Origin: Beroe forskalii
Lineage: Eukaryota > Ctenophora > Nuda > Beroida > Beroidae
NCBI GenBank assembly: GCA_011033025.1
Contig: WFMF01000051.1
Location: 62,001 to 126,000 of the forward strand
DNA: 64,000 nucleotides
Reading direction: 5' to 3'
Within the stretch, counting starts at the first letter, position 1; the number at the start of each line of letters is the position of its first letter. The translations under genes were made by a program, and so were the position numbers. Under the pieces are notes generated by a model, which was not told the origin of the DNA, did not search any database, and saw only the letters and a program-made list of their open reading frames with translations. Shown piece after piece: positions 23,691-39,100 of this stretch.

Positions 23691-25584
23691 GAATATTGTA
23701 AGTATTTATTTGCCGGCGACCACACATCGAGCGCAGCCCTGACGACCAGCGAGCGTAGGATGATTTTACCTGTAATTGTATTGTGGTCGTCGAGCATGGC
23801 GACCACCAGCCATGAGCGTAGCTTTTTCAGCTTTTTTCTGACGACCAGCACATTTTAGAGCTGCGTGTGCCGTTATCATTTGGACTAACATTTGAACGAG
23901 ACTACTTTGAAGTTTCCCCACGTGCTCAAACATCACAAATAATTAACGTATGGTTTATACAAGTTTATTTCAAACACAAGCAAATATCCCACGCATTATT
24001 ATAGATGTTTAGAGTACGTTATCACAAGTTTTGCGGTACAATACAGCTGCGAGGGCTTGAGGCAGTCTTCGTAAATGTACTACAGACTTTTGTCAGGATG
24101 ATTCTTACTCTCCACGACATAGATAAAGCTGTACAATTGTCAAACACAATGAAATACTAAGTTATTATAAGTTACGGTTATAATTTGGCGGCTTTTGAAC
24201 ACTATCGTAAGTAATTAATTGCCAATTTGGTTTTGTTTATGCTAATTTCATAGGGAATTTCAATGCTAATTTCAATGAAAATTCGGTCGTTTGGACGTTT
24301 GGGTCGCCACTAACTTGGCTGTTGGTTGTCGAGCGACGCTCTCTCGCTCGCTAGGGTTCTGTCACTGGGTTTTAAAACTTGATTTTTCAGCAGTAGAAGT
24401 CTCAATTTTCCTTTGAAATTTAATATTATGGTATATTTTGCTACTATTAAGTGACATGACATTGCTAAAGTCTGAAAGTTGCATTTCACTCAGTAAAATT
24501 GAGTGAAAATACAGTGGTTAGTTTCGCTGAGTGTGGCCAGATAGCCAGATTCTGCAAACTGCTGTGAAGTTAGCCTGCCTTCAAATGAAACAGCTTCATA
24601 AGATGAAAAATCGTGGCTTTAAGTCCGTGAAGTGGCTTTAGTGAGCTACCTACTATGTCACTATAATGGTCATTGAAACGCCCTATTGGGGTACAAACTA
24701 GCAATATGATATTCCATCAAAAATCTGCTCCTATTACGTGAAATTGTAAGGGAGACCACATGAGGAATTTCGCTGAGGTACCAGATGTGCCATGCAGAAT
24801 GATGTTTTTCCTGACTTTAATTGGCAATAACGTTTTTGTTTTTTGAGATAGCGCAAAAACGTTAATTTCGTTGGAAAGAGGAGACATTAATCTATCAGAT
24901 AAGATTAAAAAGACTGCATTCTATAGAAGTCAAATTTTTGCCTAAAGTTACATGGAGCCCCACTCACCACTGTGGAAGGGGGCTTTTAGGGGCTATCAGG
25001 GAAGAAACGTGGAAGTGGAAAGCTGGCATTGGCTATCATCAGGGGAGGCATGACAGCATGATTGTTAACACTGATCTTTATGGTCACGCAATAAGTGGGG
25101 GAGACAGTTTCAGTTCTATTTTTGTTTTTGCCATGGTGGAAGACAGTCACAGTCACATGTTGCACTCAGATTTCGTGCATGGCCATACTATTAGAGGGGG
25201 TTGCGTTAGACGTTATAAGTTGGGGGCAAGACATAGTTAAGAGGCTTAGTGAAATTGTAGTGAGAGTGGAACCCCTTTTGAAATGTGAAATACTCTAGAT
25301 TTCATACGCGTTTTTCTCTGTTTCCCTGAAGCTTCAGACTGCAGACCGCCCGCTAAGTAGGTTATATAATTATATTTCGCTGATCATGGCAAAATGAAAG
25401 TCACACAGTTAAATGCTTCTTGATTTCCTTATATATTTGGGTAGCTGAGAATAAAACTTATATTAAACGAGACATTCCGAGTAATATAAGCCTGCTCCCA
25501 ACCCCAAAAACCCCTTTTTTGGAGTTTTTTAATAATTAATGGTTTCCAATTTTGCCCGGGGTCCTTTTTACATCCCCAAACTTC

Positions 25585-27149
25585 ACACTCAAAATTAATG
25601 ATTCTTGTGAGTAAGGTTACTGCGAATGATTCGCCCAGGTTGCTGTCAGGGTTAGGAGGCTGTGCATCCTTTCTTCTTCTTCACAGCGGAAGAGTAACGT
25701 TCCGTTCTGGTTCTTCCTGAACTCGTAGAAGGAAGCACCATCAATGCTCAACTTCTTCTTCCCCGTTGAAGTTGGAAGAGTGGTGAAGGCTGGTTGAGGC
25801 CTTCCAGCCAACCCAGAAGTTGCAGGGACAGCTGTCGGAGGTCGGGGGATAGGACGGTGAGCAGCAGGGGTGAAGATGGGCAGTAGGTCATTGGTGAAGG
25901 GCAGGCAGTCACGGGAGGTGATGGGGAGTAACGCTGAGGCAGCTCTGCTGGGCAGCTTCTGTTGCAGTGTCGGCAGCAGTTTCGGGAGCTGTAGCGGTGT
26001 CACTGGAGGCTGCAGCGGCAATGTCGGCATTGTCAGCAGGAGGAGGAACAGGCAGGAGTGTTGCTCTAAGTCAACATCAGGGAAGGGATTGATGGATGGT
26101 TGTTGGGGAGACGCAGTTGGTGTGGTAAGGGACGGACAGGTTGAAGCAGCTTCACGGGAGTGGAGTGGGGGGAGATGAGGCAGGGGAGTTCAGCATTGAC
26201 AGGAAGGTTTCTCCATTGGGGTTAAGTTGTGGGTGTCGAAACAATACTGTAGAAACGATGAAAGATAATATCATTGCATTTGCTGGGTGTATATATACCG
26301 ACATGACATAACTTCAGTGCTCGTTACTGACAGGATGATATGTGATCTGAGAGCTTATTCAGACTTTGAGCCTTAGGTGTGTCAGCGGCATTAACAGGGT
26401 TCGGATATCCTACATGATATGGAACAGATCACATGACCCAATCTACATCGATCTACATCAATGTCATTTTCACACCTTCTGCGTGTGAATCGACTCGTGA
26501 TACAGTATGAATTGAATTGTATTGCGTATTGCGCCCTTGTTGGGCTGAGATTAAATTTTCTTAACACTTAGATTCGCCCAGTTGAGCCGCTCATTTGCGC
26601 TCAATTATCGTTTAGTTAGAGCATTTCGGGGGTCATAAAGCGCAAAATTTATTTGAAATAAGCTGATTTGAGTCAGAGTGCAACTGAGTGGTGACTAAGC
26701 GCAAATTTTCGCTCAGTTACTCTAACTCAGTTAAAAAAACCTTGCGCTGAAGAGAACTTCCGATTTGCGAATTGTTTTCAGCAGGAATTTACTCTTATTT
26801 GGATGAAAATTCATCCTGCACGCATAATGCATATAAAATCAATAATGGTCTATAAGTTAAATAATATATTATCAATGAATATGATAGTTCTATTGTTATA
26901 CTTCTATTATAGTTTCAAGGGTTCCATGGGAGTATCAGTATGGGTCTCCCAACATTCCCACTCCAAAGTATTATAGTTTGGAGCCGCTGTGTTCCCAGAA
27001 TGAGGGACAAAGGTGGGGACAAGGTGGGGACAAAAGTGGGGACAAGATGGGGACAAAAGTGGGGACAATCGGTCGCCCCGACCGTGGGATGCCTAACGCT
27101 CTCTCGGCTCACGCAGTACTTGTCCCCATTCTCGGAGATTGTCCCCTTC
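25585..27149 (-). repeat. Left arm of the 1.57-kb inverted repeat
   Basis: Reverse complement of 45776-47351 along its whole length with a few small indels. The outer edge is ACACTCAAAATTAATG at 25585; the inner edge is GATTGTCCCCTTC at 27149. It contains a decayed FLYWCH ORF reading outward (minus strand), its TATA-like promoter (GTATATATAC near 26290) and, near the inner edge, a GGTGGGGACAA tandem of 11-12-bp units at about 27005-27070. The transposase-like gene starts 50 bp beyond the inner edge. Confidence 0.93.
25595..26216 (-). pseudogene. FLYWCH ORF, frameshifted left-arm copy
   Basis: Aligns with the intact ORF 46706-47341. The start codon (26214-26216) and stop (25595-25597) are at corresponding places. 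By-eye differences include a lost CT in the zinc-finger region (CGCTGTGAAG here, CGCTGTCTGAAG on the right), a shorter C-run (TTACTCCCCATC versus TTACTCCCCCATC) and a one-base loss near the N-terminal coding part. The longest remaining frame (25617-26030) loses the second Cys and the C-terminal His pair, so this copy should not make a functional FLYWCH finger. Confidence 0.85.
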
Positions 27150-27198
27150 TTGTGAGTATATATTCAAAATTGCCAAGAGTTCCGACACACTTCTAACC

Positions 27199-30100
27199 AT
27201 GGTTTCATTCAGTTCACTCGTTGGGTCACCTCAGGCTTTTCAGTCAGATCGCTTGTTGACCTCCCGAGAAGTCATGAGGCTCTTCCTATTCGAGAAGCAG
27301 CGTTTGGCTACCTCTTCTAACGACGCTGTTTTTTCCTCAGTTGCTGACATCATTGTGCCTTATCTTCAGTCCCGGGGATATACTACCGTCCAACATCGTA
27401 ATGTTCACAGGTGGGTAAACAATAACTGAAATGCTGAAGGAAAATTATAGTATAACTGGGTCCGACTTCAATTTACCGAAGTTTCTTCGTTTCGTTTGTA
27501 CAGAATACCGTGAAATAATTGAATAATTCATGATTTATCATTTCAGGGCGGTGGACAAGTTGTTCCAGTCTGTACGTCAAGCATGCAAGTGGAAGAATCA
27601 GCAGAGGGTGACAAGCTTCGAGCTCAATCTTCTCAACCTCTTCATGGTCAACAACTCCAACTTTGGTACACCCAAGCCGTGGTGAGTACCATTTATATCA
27701 ACTCATTTATAGATTGAAATGAGGACGCGTAATTATCATATTTACATCTATTTCCATGTTCTATCTCTGATCATTGACATGTTTTGGGTTTGTTAATATT
27801 TCGGAAAATACCTAGTCTAATGTTATTGTTATACCTGTCTTCCCGTACCCATCGTTATACTCTTCCCTAATATTATATCGTTTTTCAGTGGGGCGAGTGC
27901 TGGTGGGGGCAGTGTTGGCACCACACCTGATGCGAGCAGCTGTAGTGAACAGGACGACTTCGATGCTGCTGAGGAACCTCCAAGCGACCCTGACTCTGAG
28001 GTTTGTGTTCATCACTGTAGAAATAGCTTAAAATAGATAATTTACTTCAAATGAAAAATGACCGATTGTAGCGTAGAGTTAATTTGCCTTTGTACAATAT
28101 TATTATATTATGCAGGCTGCAATACCTAACTATGATTTTGAATATCAAATTCCAACTTCTATAATTTCAATAAAATACTCATCAACTGTTTGAAACATCA
28201 CCATAATCAGTACCAATATAAGTTCATTATTCTATGCCTTTGGTGAAATCATGACTCTTATTTACAGGAGGAGTATCGCCCGGAGGATCATCCCGAGGAC
28301 ACACCACGGCGGAAGAAGTGCAGAATCCGCCTTCCGGAGACAGCCAAGATGCTTGACCGGATGGACGTGGGCCCGGAGTGTGGAGCAAAGATCCTGTCTT
28401 CACTCTGCAAGGACATGGATGTCAGGGACGAAGACGGACATCGGGTGGTTCTCACAGCTTCCAAACTACGAGGGGAGACAGACCGGCAGGGGAAGGAGTG
28501 CTACAAGCAGCTGCAGAATCTCAAAATACACGGTACTCTTTTCATTATTTCTTATCATTTTATATCAATGATAGAATTCATGTATGATTTCCAGTGGTCA
28601 TTATGGCCCGTATCTGAGTGTATCATAAGAAATTGAAAGCTTATAAGTTATCCAAGTTAATAGAACTTTATATCATGGAACAGTGGCTAGCCTGAACAAT
28701 TGAAATATTATATCGTCCCAAACGCCCTTATTTGACTATTGAGTTATTGATTGATAATAAAAATTGAATAATAGTTTCAGGTTGCGTCTTTATTTTGTTT
28801 CACACACATTATTACCTCATGAATTCACAGTCATAACTCACTCATACATTCACGATACACCCATGTCACACCATGAACTCACGCTAGATCACACCCATGA
28901 ACTCACGCTCAGATACACATACACTCACGATACACTCATCTACCCACTCACGCTACATCATCTGTACACATACATACACTCATCTACCCATATACTCACT
29001 ACATCGTCTCTACACTCAATACACTCATCTACCCTACATCGATATACCCATACACTCACGCTACATCCATCATCCCATACACTCACCCTAAATCCATCAA
29101 CCCATGAGCTCACGCTACATCCATCATCCAATACACTCACGTTACACTCATCTACCCATACACTCGTGCTACATCCATCATCCCATACACTAACATAAAT
29201 CCTATACCCATACACTCACGCTACATCCATCATACCCATACACTCCATACCCATACACTCAAGCTACACTCATCTACCCATACACTCACGCTACACTCAT
29301 CTGCCCATACACTCACGCTACATCCAATAAACTCACCCACTCACCTACCCATTCACTCATCTACATCCGTTTTACCCATACACTCAAGCTACACTCATCT
29401 ACCCATACACTCACGCTACACCCATAGACCCATACACTCACGCTACATCCATAAACCCATACGCTCACGATACACTCATCTACCAATAAACTCACGCTAC
29501 ATCCTATACCATAACTCACCTAATCCCATATACCACTCACGCTACACCCATCTACCCATACACTCACCCTAAATCCATCAACCCATGAGCTCACGCTACA
29601 TCCATCATCCAATACACTCACGATACACTCATCTACCCATACACTCGTGCTACATCCTTATACCCATACACTCAAACTAAATCCATCAACCCATGAACTC
29701 ACGCTACATCCATCATCCCATACACTCACGATACATCCGTATACTCATACACTCACGCTACACTCATCTACCCATACACTCACGCTACACTCATCTACCC
29801 ATACACTCACGCTACATCCATCTACCCATACACTCACGATACACTCATCTACCCATACACTCAAGCTACACTCATCTACCCATACACTCACGCTACACCC
29901 ATATACCCATACACTCACGCTACATCCATAAACCCATGCGCTCCATCCATCTGCCAATAACTCACTACATCATCTACCCATATACTCACGCTACACCCAT
30001 CTACCCATACACTCACGCTACATCCATCATCCCATATACTCACGATACACTCATCTACCCATACACTAACGCTACATCCATATACCAATACACTCACGCT

Positions 30101-33100
30101 ACATCCATATACCCATACACTCACGCTACACTCATCTACCCATACACTCACGCTATACCCATATACCCATACACTCACGCTACATCCATATACCAATATA
30201 CTGATATACCCCACATACACAATCTGCCGCTACATCCATCATCCCATACACTCACGCTACATTCATCTACCCATACACTCACCCTACTACCATCATCCCA
30301 TACACTCACCCTAAATCCATCAACCCATGAACTCACGCTACATCCATCATCCCATACACTCACGATACACTCATCTACCCATACACTCACGCTACATCCA
30401 TATACCAATACACTCACGCTACATTGATATACCCATACAATCACGCTACATCCATCTACCCATACACTCACGATACACTCATCTACCCATACACTCAAGC
30501 TACACTCATCTACCCATACACTCACGCTACACCCATATACCCATACACTCACGCTACATCCATAAACCCATACGCTCACGATACACTCATCTACCAATAA
30601 ACTCACGCTACATCATAATATGTACCCATATACTCACGCTACACCCATCTACCCATACACTCACGCTACATCCATCATCCCATATACTCACGATACACTC
30701 CGCCCTACTACTACCCATACTACCCTTGCTACATCCATCATCCACACTCACCACGCTCACATCCATATACCCCATACACTCACGCTACACTCATCTGCCC
30801 ATACACTCAAGCTACACTCATCTACCCATACACTCGCTACACCATCATGCCCATACACTCACGCTACATCCATAAACCCATACGCTCATGATACACTCAT
30901 CTACCAATAAACTCACGCTACATCATAATATGTACCCATATACTCACGCTACACCCATCTACCCATACACTACACTCCATCGTTCCATATGCTCACGATG
31001 CTCGTCTGCCATACGCTCATCTACGTCCATATGCCAATACCTCACGCTACATCCATATGCCCATACACTCATACACTCGTCTACCCATACACTCCGCTAT
31101 ACCCATATGCCATGCACTCACGCTACATCCATCTACCCATACACTCACGCCAGCCTGACCCATATCCATCCCATACACTCACGCTGCGTTCATCCACCCA
31201 TACACCAAATAAACCCCTACCACATCCGCTACACTGATATACCCATACAACTCACGCTACATCCATCATCCCATACACTCACGATACACTCATCTACCCA
31301 TACACTCACGCTACATCCATATACCAATACACTCACGCTAAATCCATCCAACCCATACAATCACGCTACATCCATCATCCCATACACTCACGCTACATTC
31401 ATCTACCCATACACTCACCCTACATCCATATACCCTTACATTTTATACGTCAATGATATGCCCATAATGTATGATTTCAGTGGTCATTATGGCCCATATC
31501 TGAGTGTATCATAAGAAATTGAAAGCTTATGTTATCCAAGTTAATAGAACTTTATATCATGGAACAGTGGCTAGCCTGAACAATTGAAATATTATATCGT
31601 CCCAAACGCCCTAATTTGACTATTGATTTATTGATTGATAATAAAAATTGAATAATAGTTTCAGGTTGCGTCTTTATTTTGTTTCACACACATTATTACC
31701 TCATGAATTCACAGTCATAACTCACTCATACATTCACGATACACCCAGACACACATGTCACACCCATGAACTCACGCTAGATCAATCTACCCATACACTC
31801 ACGCTACATCATCTGTACACATACACTCACGATACACTCATCTACCCATACACTCACGCTACATCATCTGTACACATACACTCACGATACACTCATCTAC
31901 CCATACACTCACGCTACATCGTCTGTACACATACACTCACGATACACTCATCTACCCATACACTCACGCTACATCGATATACCCATACACTCACGCTACA
32001 TCCATCATCCCATACACTCCCGCTACATCCATCATCCCATACACTCACACTAAATCCATCAACCCATGAGCTCACGCTACATCCATCATCCCATACACTC
32101 ACGATACACTCATCTACCCATACACTCGTGCTACATCCATCATCCCATACACTAACGCTACATACCTATACCCATACACTCACGCTACATCCGTATACCC
32201 ATACACTCACGCTACACTCATCTACCCATACACTCAAGCTACACTCATCTACCCATACACTCACGCTACATCCATAAACCCATACGCTCACGATACACTC
32301 ATCTACCAATAAACTCACTCTACACTCACCTACCCATACACTCACGCTACATCCGTTTACCCATACACTAACGCTACATCCATCTACCCATACACTCACG
32401 CTACATCCATCATCCCATACACTCACGATACACTCATCTACCCATACACTAACGCTACATCCATATACCAATACACTCACGCTACATCCATATACCCATA
32501 CACTCACGCTACATCCATATACCCATACACTAACGCTACATCCATCATCCCATACACTCACCCTAAATCCATCAACCCATGAACTCACGCTACATCCATC
32601 ATCCCATACACTCACGATACACTCATCTACCCATTCACTCGTGCTACATCCTGATACCCATACACTCAAACTAAATCCATCAACCCATGAACTCACGCTA
32701 CATCCATCATCCCATACACTCACGATACACTCATCTACCCATACACTCACGCTACATCCATCATCCCATACACTCACGCTACATCCATTATCCCATACAC
32801 TCACGCTACATCCATCTACCCATACGCTCACGATACACTCATCTACCAATAAACTCACGCTACACTCACCTACCCATACACTCACGCTACATCCATCTAC
32901 CCATACGCTCACGATACACTCATCTACCAATAAACTCACGCTACACTCACCTACCCATACACTAACGCTACATCCATATACCAATACACTCACGCTACAT
33001 TGATATACCCATACACTCACGCTACATCCATATACCCATACACTAACGCTACATCCATCATCCCATACACTCACCCTAAATCCATCAACCCATGAACTCA

Positions 33101-36100
33101 CGCTACATCCATCATCCCATACACTCACGATACACTCATCTACCCATACACTAACGCTACATCCATATGCCAATACACTCACGCTACATCCATATACCCA
33201 TACACTCACGCTACATCCATATACCCATACACTAACGCTACATCCATCATCCCATACACTCACCCTAAATCCATCAACCCATGAACTCACGCTACATCCA
33301 TCATCCCATACACTCACGATACACTCATCTACCCATACACTCACGCTACATCCATATACCAATACACTCACGCTACATTGATATACCCATACAATCACGC
33401 TACATCCATCATCCCATACACTCACGCTACATTCATCTACCCATACACTTACGCTACATCTATCATCCCATACACTCACGCTACATCATATGTACCCATA
33501 CACACACGCTACATCCATCAACCCATGAACTCACGCTACACTCACCTACCCATACACTCACGCTACACTCACCTACCCATACACTCACGCTACATCCATC
33601 ATCCCATACACACACGATACACTCATCTACCTATACACTCACGCTTCATCCATATACCCATACACTCACCCTAAATTCATCAACCCATGAACTCACGCTG
33701 CATCCATCATCCCATACACTCACGATACACTCATCTACCCATACACTCATGCTACATCCATATACCAATACACTCACGCTACATCGATATACCCATACAC
33801 TCACGCTAAATCCATCAACCCATACACTAACGCTACATCCATCATCCCATACACTCACGCTACATCCGTTATCCCATACACTCACGATACACTGATCTAC
33901 CCATACACTCGAGCTACATCATATGTACCCATACACTCACGCTACACTCACCTACCCATACACTCACGCTACATCCATCAAACCATGCATACACTCACGC
34001 TACATCCATCTGTACCCATACACTCACGCTTCACTCATCTACCCATACACTCATGCTACACTCATCATCCCACACACTCACGCTACATCCGTAAACCCAT
34101 ACACTCACGATACACTCATCTACCCATACACTCACGCTGCATCCATCTACCCATACACTAACGCTACATCCGTATACCCATACACTCACGCTACATCCAT
34201 CTACCCATACACTAACGCTACATCCATCTACCCATACACTAACGCTACATCCATCATCCCATACACACACGCTACATCTGTATACCGATACACTCACGCT
34301 ACACTCATCTACCCATACACTAACGCTACATCCATATACCCATACACTCACCCTAAATCCATCAACCCATGAACTCACGCTACATCCATATACCAATACA
34401 CTCACGCTACATCGATATACCCATACACTCACGCTACACTCATCTACCCATACACTCACGCTACACTCATCTACCCATACACTAACGCTACATCCATCAT
34501 CCCATACACACACGCTACATCCGTATACCCATACACTCACGATACATCGATATACCCATACACTCACGCTACACTCATCTACCCATACACTCACGTTACA
34601 TCCATTATCCCATACACTCAAGCTACATCCGTATATCCATACACTCACGTTACATCCATACACTCATCTACCCATACACTCACGATATACTGATATACCC
34701 ATACACTCACGCTACACTCATCTACCCATACACTAACGCTACATCCGTATACCCATACACTCACGATACACTCATCTACCCATACACTCACGCTACATCC
34801 ATCAACCCATACACAACGATACATCCATCTACCCATACACTAACGCTACATCCATCATACCCACACACCACACGATACACCATCTACCCATACACTCAAC
34901 GCTACATCCATATACCAATACACTCACGCTACATCCATATACCCATACACTCACGATACAGTCATCTACCCATACACTCACGCTTCATCCATCTGTACCC
35001 ATACACTAACATGCAACATCCATTATCCCTATAACTCACGCTACATCCATCATCCCCATACACCACGCTACATCCATCAACCCATACACTAACGCTACAT
35101 CCATCACCCATACACTCATCCCATACTCACCATATCCCATACCCTACACCGCTACACTCATCTACCCATACACTAACGCTACATGCATTATACCCATACA
35201 CTCACGATACACTCCATCTACCCATACACTAACGCTACATCCATCTACCCACACCACGCTACATCCATTGATATACCCATACACTCACGCTACATCCGTA
35301 TACCCATACACTCACGATACACTCATCTGCCACGCTAAATCCATCAAAACCATACACTCACGCTACATCCGATATACCCATACACTCACGCTAAATCCAT
35401 AAACCCATCTCACGATACACCCATCTCCCATACACTCACGCTACATCCATATATCCCATACACTCACGATACACTCATCTACCCATACACTCGAGCTACA
35501 TCATATGTACCCATATACTCACGATACACTCATCTACCCATACATTAACGCTACATCCATCTACCCATACATTAACGCTACATCCGTATACCCATACACT
35601 CATGCTACACTCATCTACCCATACATCCTACCCTACATCCACATACCCATACACTCACGTTACACTCCATCATCCCATACACTCACGATACACCCTAAAT
35701 CCATCAACCCATGAACTCACACCACATCTCATCTACCCATACACTAACGCTACATCCATCTACCCATACACTCACGCCATCACCCACACTGACGCTTCAT
35801 CCATCTTACACTCACGCTAAATCCATATACCCATACACTCACGCTACACTCATCTACCCATACACTAACGCTATATCCATCATCCCATACACTCACGCTA
35901 CATCCGTATACCCATACACTCACGATACACTCATATACCCATACACTCATGCTACACTCATCTACCCATACACTAACCATATACCCCACACTCACGATAC
36001 ACTCATCTACCCATACACTCACGCTACATCCATCTACCCATGCACTAACGCTACATCCATCATCCCATACACTCACTCATACCCATACACACTCCATCTA

Positions 36101-39100
36101 CCCATACACTCACGCTACATCCATCTACCCATACCAAAACGCTACATCCATCATCCCATACACTCACGCTACATCCGTATACCCATACACTCACGATACA
36201 CTCATCTACCCATACACTCACGCTACATCCATCAAACCATACACTCACGCTACATCGATATACCCATACACTCACTAAATCCATCAACCCATACACCAAC
36301 GCTACATCCATCATCCCATACACTCACGCTACATCCGTTATCCCATACACTCACGATACACTCATCTACCCATACACTAACGCTACATCCGTATACCCAT
36401 ACACTCAAGCTACATCCATATACCCATACACTCACGATACACTCATCTACCCATACACGCAACGCAACATCACCCATACATCCTACATCCATCTACCCAT
36501 ACATAACTTCGTCCATCTGCCCATCACGTTATATCCATACACTGCACGATACACTCATTATCCCATACACTCACGCTACGTCCGTTATCCATCATCCCAT
36601 ACACTAACCATGCCATCCATACACTCAGATACTCATATGTACCCATACACTCACGCTACATACACCTACCCATACATCCATCAAACCATGCACTCACGAT
36701 ACATCCATCTACCCATACACTCACGATACATCTACGTACCCCATACACTCACGCTACATCCATTATCCTTACACTCACGCTACACTCATCTACCCATACA
36801 CTCACGATACACTCATCATCCCATACACTCACGCTACATCCATCATCCCATACCTCACGCTACATCCATGTACCCATACACTCACGCAACATCCATTATC
36901 CCATACACTCACGATACACTCATCTACCCATACACTCACGCTACATCCATCATCCCATACACTAACGCTACATCCATCATCCCATACACTCACGCTACAT
37001 CCATCTACCCATACACTGACGCTTCATCCATCTACCCATACACTCACGCTTCACTCACCTACCCATACACTCACGCTACATCTATGTACCACACTCACGC
37101 AACATCCATTATCCTATACACTCACGATACACTCCATCTACCCATACACGACCCTACATCCATCATCCCATACACTAACGCTACATCCATCATCCCCATA
37201 CACTCACATCCATCTAAACACTCATCTCATCCATCTACCCTCACACGATACACTCATCCTACCCATACACTCACGCTACACTCATATACCCATACACTCA
37301 CGCTACATCCATCAAACCATACACTCACGCTACATCCATCTGTACCCATACACTCACGATACACTCATATACCCATACACTAACGCTACATCCATCATCC
37401 CATACACTAACGCTACATCCATCATCCCATACACTCACGCTACATCCATCTACCCATACACAAACGCTACATCCATCATCCCATACACTCACGCTACATC
37501 CGTATACCCATACACTCACGATACACTCATCTACCCATACACTCACGATACACTCATCTACCCATACACTAACGCTACATCCGTATACCCATACACTAAC
37601 GCTACATCCATCATCCCATACACTCACGCTACATCCGTATACCCATACACTCACGCTACATCATAATATCCCATACACTCACGATACACTCATATCTACC
37701 CATATGAACTCGTAGCTACATCACGTATACCCATACACTCACGATACACTCATCTACCCATACACTCACGCTACATCCATCAAACCATACACTCACGCTA
37801 CATCGATATACCCATACACTCACGCTAAATCCATCAACCCATACACTAACGCTACATCCATCATCCCATACACTCACGCTACATCCGTTATCCCATACAC
37901 TCACGATACACTCATCTACCCATACATCCGATACATCATATGTACCCATACTCACGATACACCCATTACCCATAACGCTACATCTACCCATACATTAACG
38001 CCCATCCGTATACCCATACACTCACGCTGTCATATGGACCCATACACTCACGCTACATCCATTACACTCATCTACCCATACACTCACGATACACTCATCT
38101 ACCCATACACTAACGCTACATCCATCTACCCGCCACACTCAAACTACATCCATCATCCCACACTCACGCTACATCCGTATACCCATACACTCACGATACA
38201 CTCATCTACCCATACACTCACGCTACATCCATCTACCCATACACTCACTACATCCGTCATACCCATACACTCATCAACATCCCACCTCACACTCACGATA
38301 CACTCATCTACCCATACACTCACGCTACATCCATACCCATACACTCACGCAACATCCCATACTCCATACACTCACGCTACATCCGTATACCCATACACTC
38401 ACGATACACCATCTACCCATACACTCACGCTACATCCATACCCACACCTCACACACTCATCTACGCAACATCCATCTACCCATACACTGACGCTTCATCC
38501 ATCTACCCATACACTCACGCTTCACTCACCTACCCATACACTCACGCTACATCCATGTGTACCCATACACTCACGCAACATCCATTATCCCATACACTCA
38601 CGATACACTCATCTACCCATACACTCACGCTACATCCATCATCCCATACACTAACGCTACATCCATCATCCCATACACTCACGCTACATCCATCTACCCA
38701 TACACTGACGCTTCATCCATCTACCCATACACTCACGCTACATCCATATCTACGCATACACTCACGCTACACTCACCTACCCATACACTCACGCTACATC
38801 CATCAAACCATACACTCACGCTACATCCATCTGTACCCATACACTCACGATACACTCATATACCCATACACTAACGCTACATCCATCATCCCATACACTA
38901 ACGCTACATCCGTATACCCATACACTCACGATACACTCATCTACCCATACACTCACGCTACATCCATCTACCCATACACTAACGCTACATCCATCATCCC
39001 ATACACTCACGCTACATCCGTATACCCATACACTCACGATACACTCATCTACCCATACACTCACGCTACATCCATCTGTACCCATACACTCACGCAACAT

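Larger units (their letters stand above)
22170..24369. mobile_element. 2.2-kb non-autonomous DNA element, CCCAGTGACAGAA TIRs
   Basis: A 13-bp perfect TIR, CCCAGTGACAGAA, is bounded on both sides by TTTTAAAA (22162-22169 and 24370-24377), an apparent 8-bp target duplication. The 8-bp size and the internal CAGTG are reminiscent of the hAT superfamily, but no transposase is encoded, so the assignment is tentative. Subterminal regions contain GTCGTCGAGCG/TGTCGAGCGACG motifs. The body is two tandem arrays (22288-22985 and about 23120-23690). The whole sits in a larger stretch (about 22014-24530) missing from copy A. Confidence 0.75.
12933..25505. repeat. Segmental duplication, copy B
   Basis: Collinear with copy A, from CACTATGTCTATTAAACTCT to CGAGTAATATAAGCCTGCTC, with private insertions at 13762-15816, 16855-18095 and about 22014-24530. 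About 2.1 kb of unrelated sequence separates it from the end of A. The true left edge may lie a little before 12933 because A is cut by the window edge. Its right edge is close to the inverted-arm block starting at 25585. Confidence 0.9.

Noticed and set aside
32166..33479. 437-codon minus-strand ORF made of SVWVDGCSV-type repeats, and similar ORFs throughout 28.8-39.3 kb
   Set aside because: The 27-bp unit keeps all frames open on both strands; the region lies inside an intron, has no start context or domain, and frames change wherever single bases are lost.
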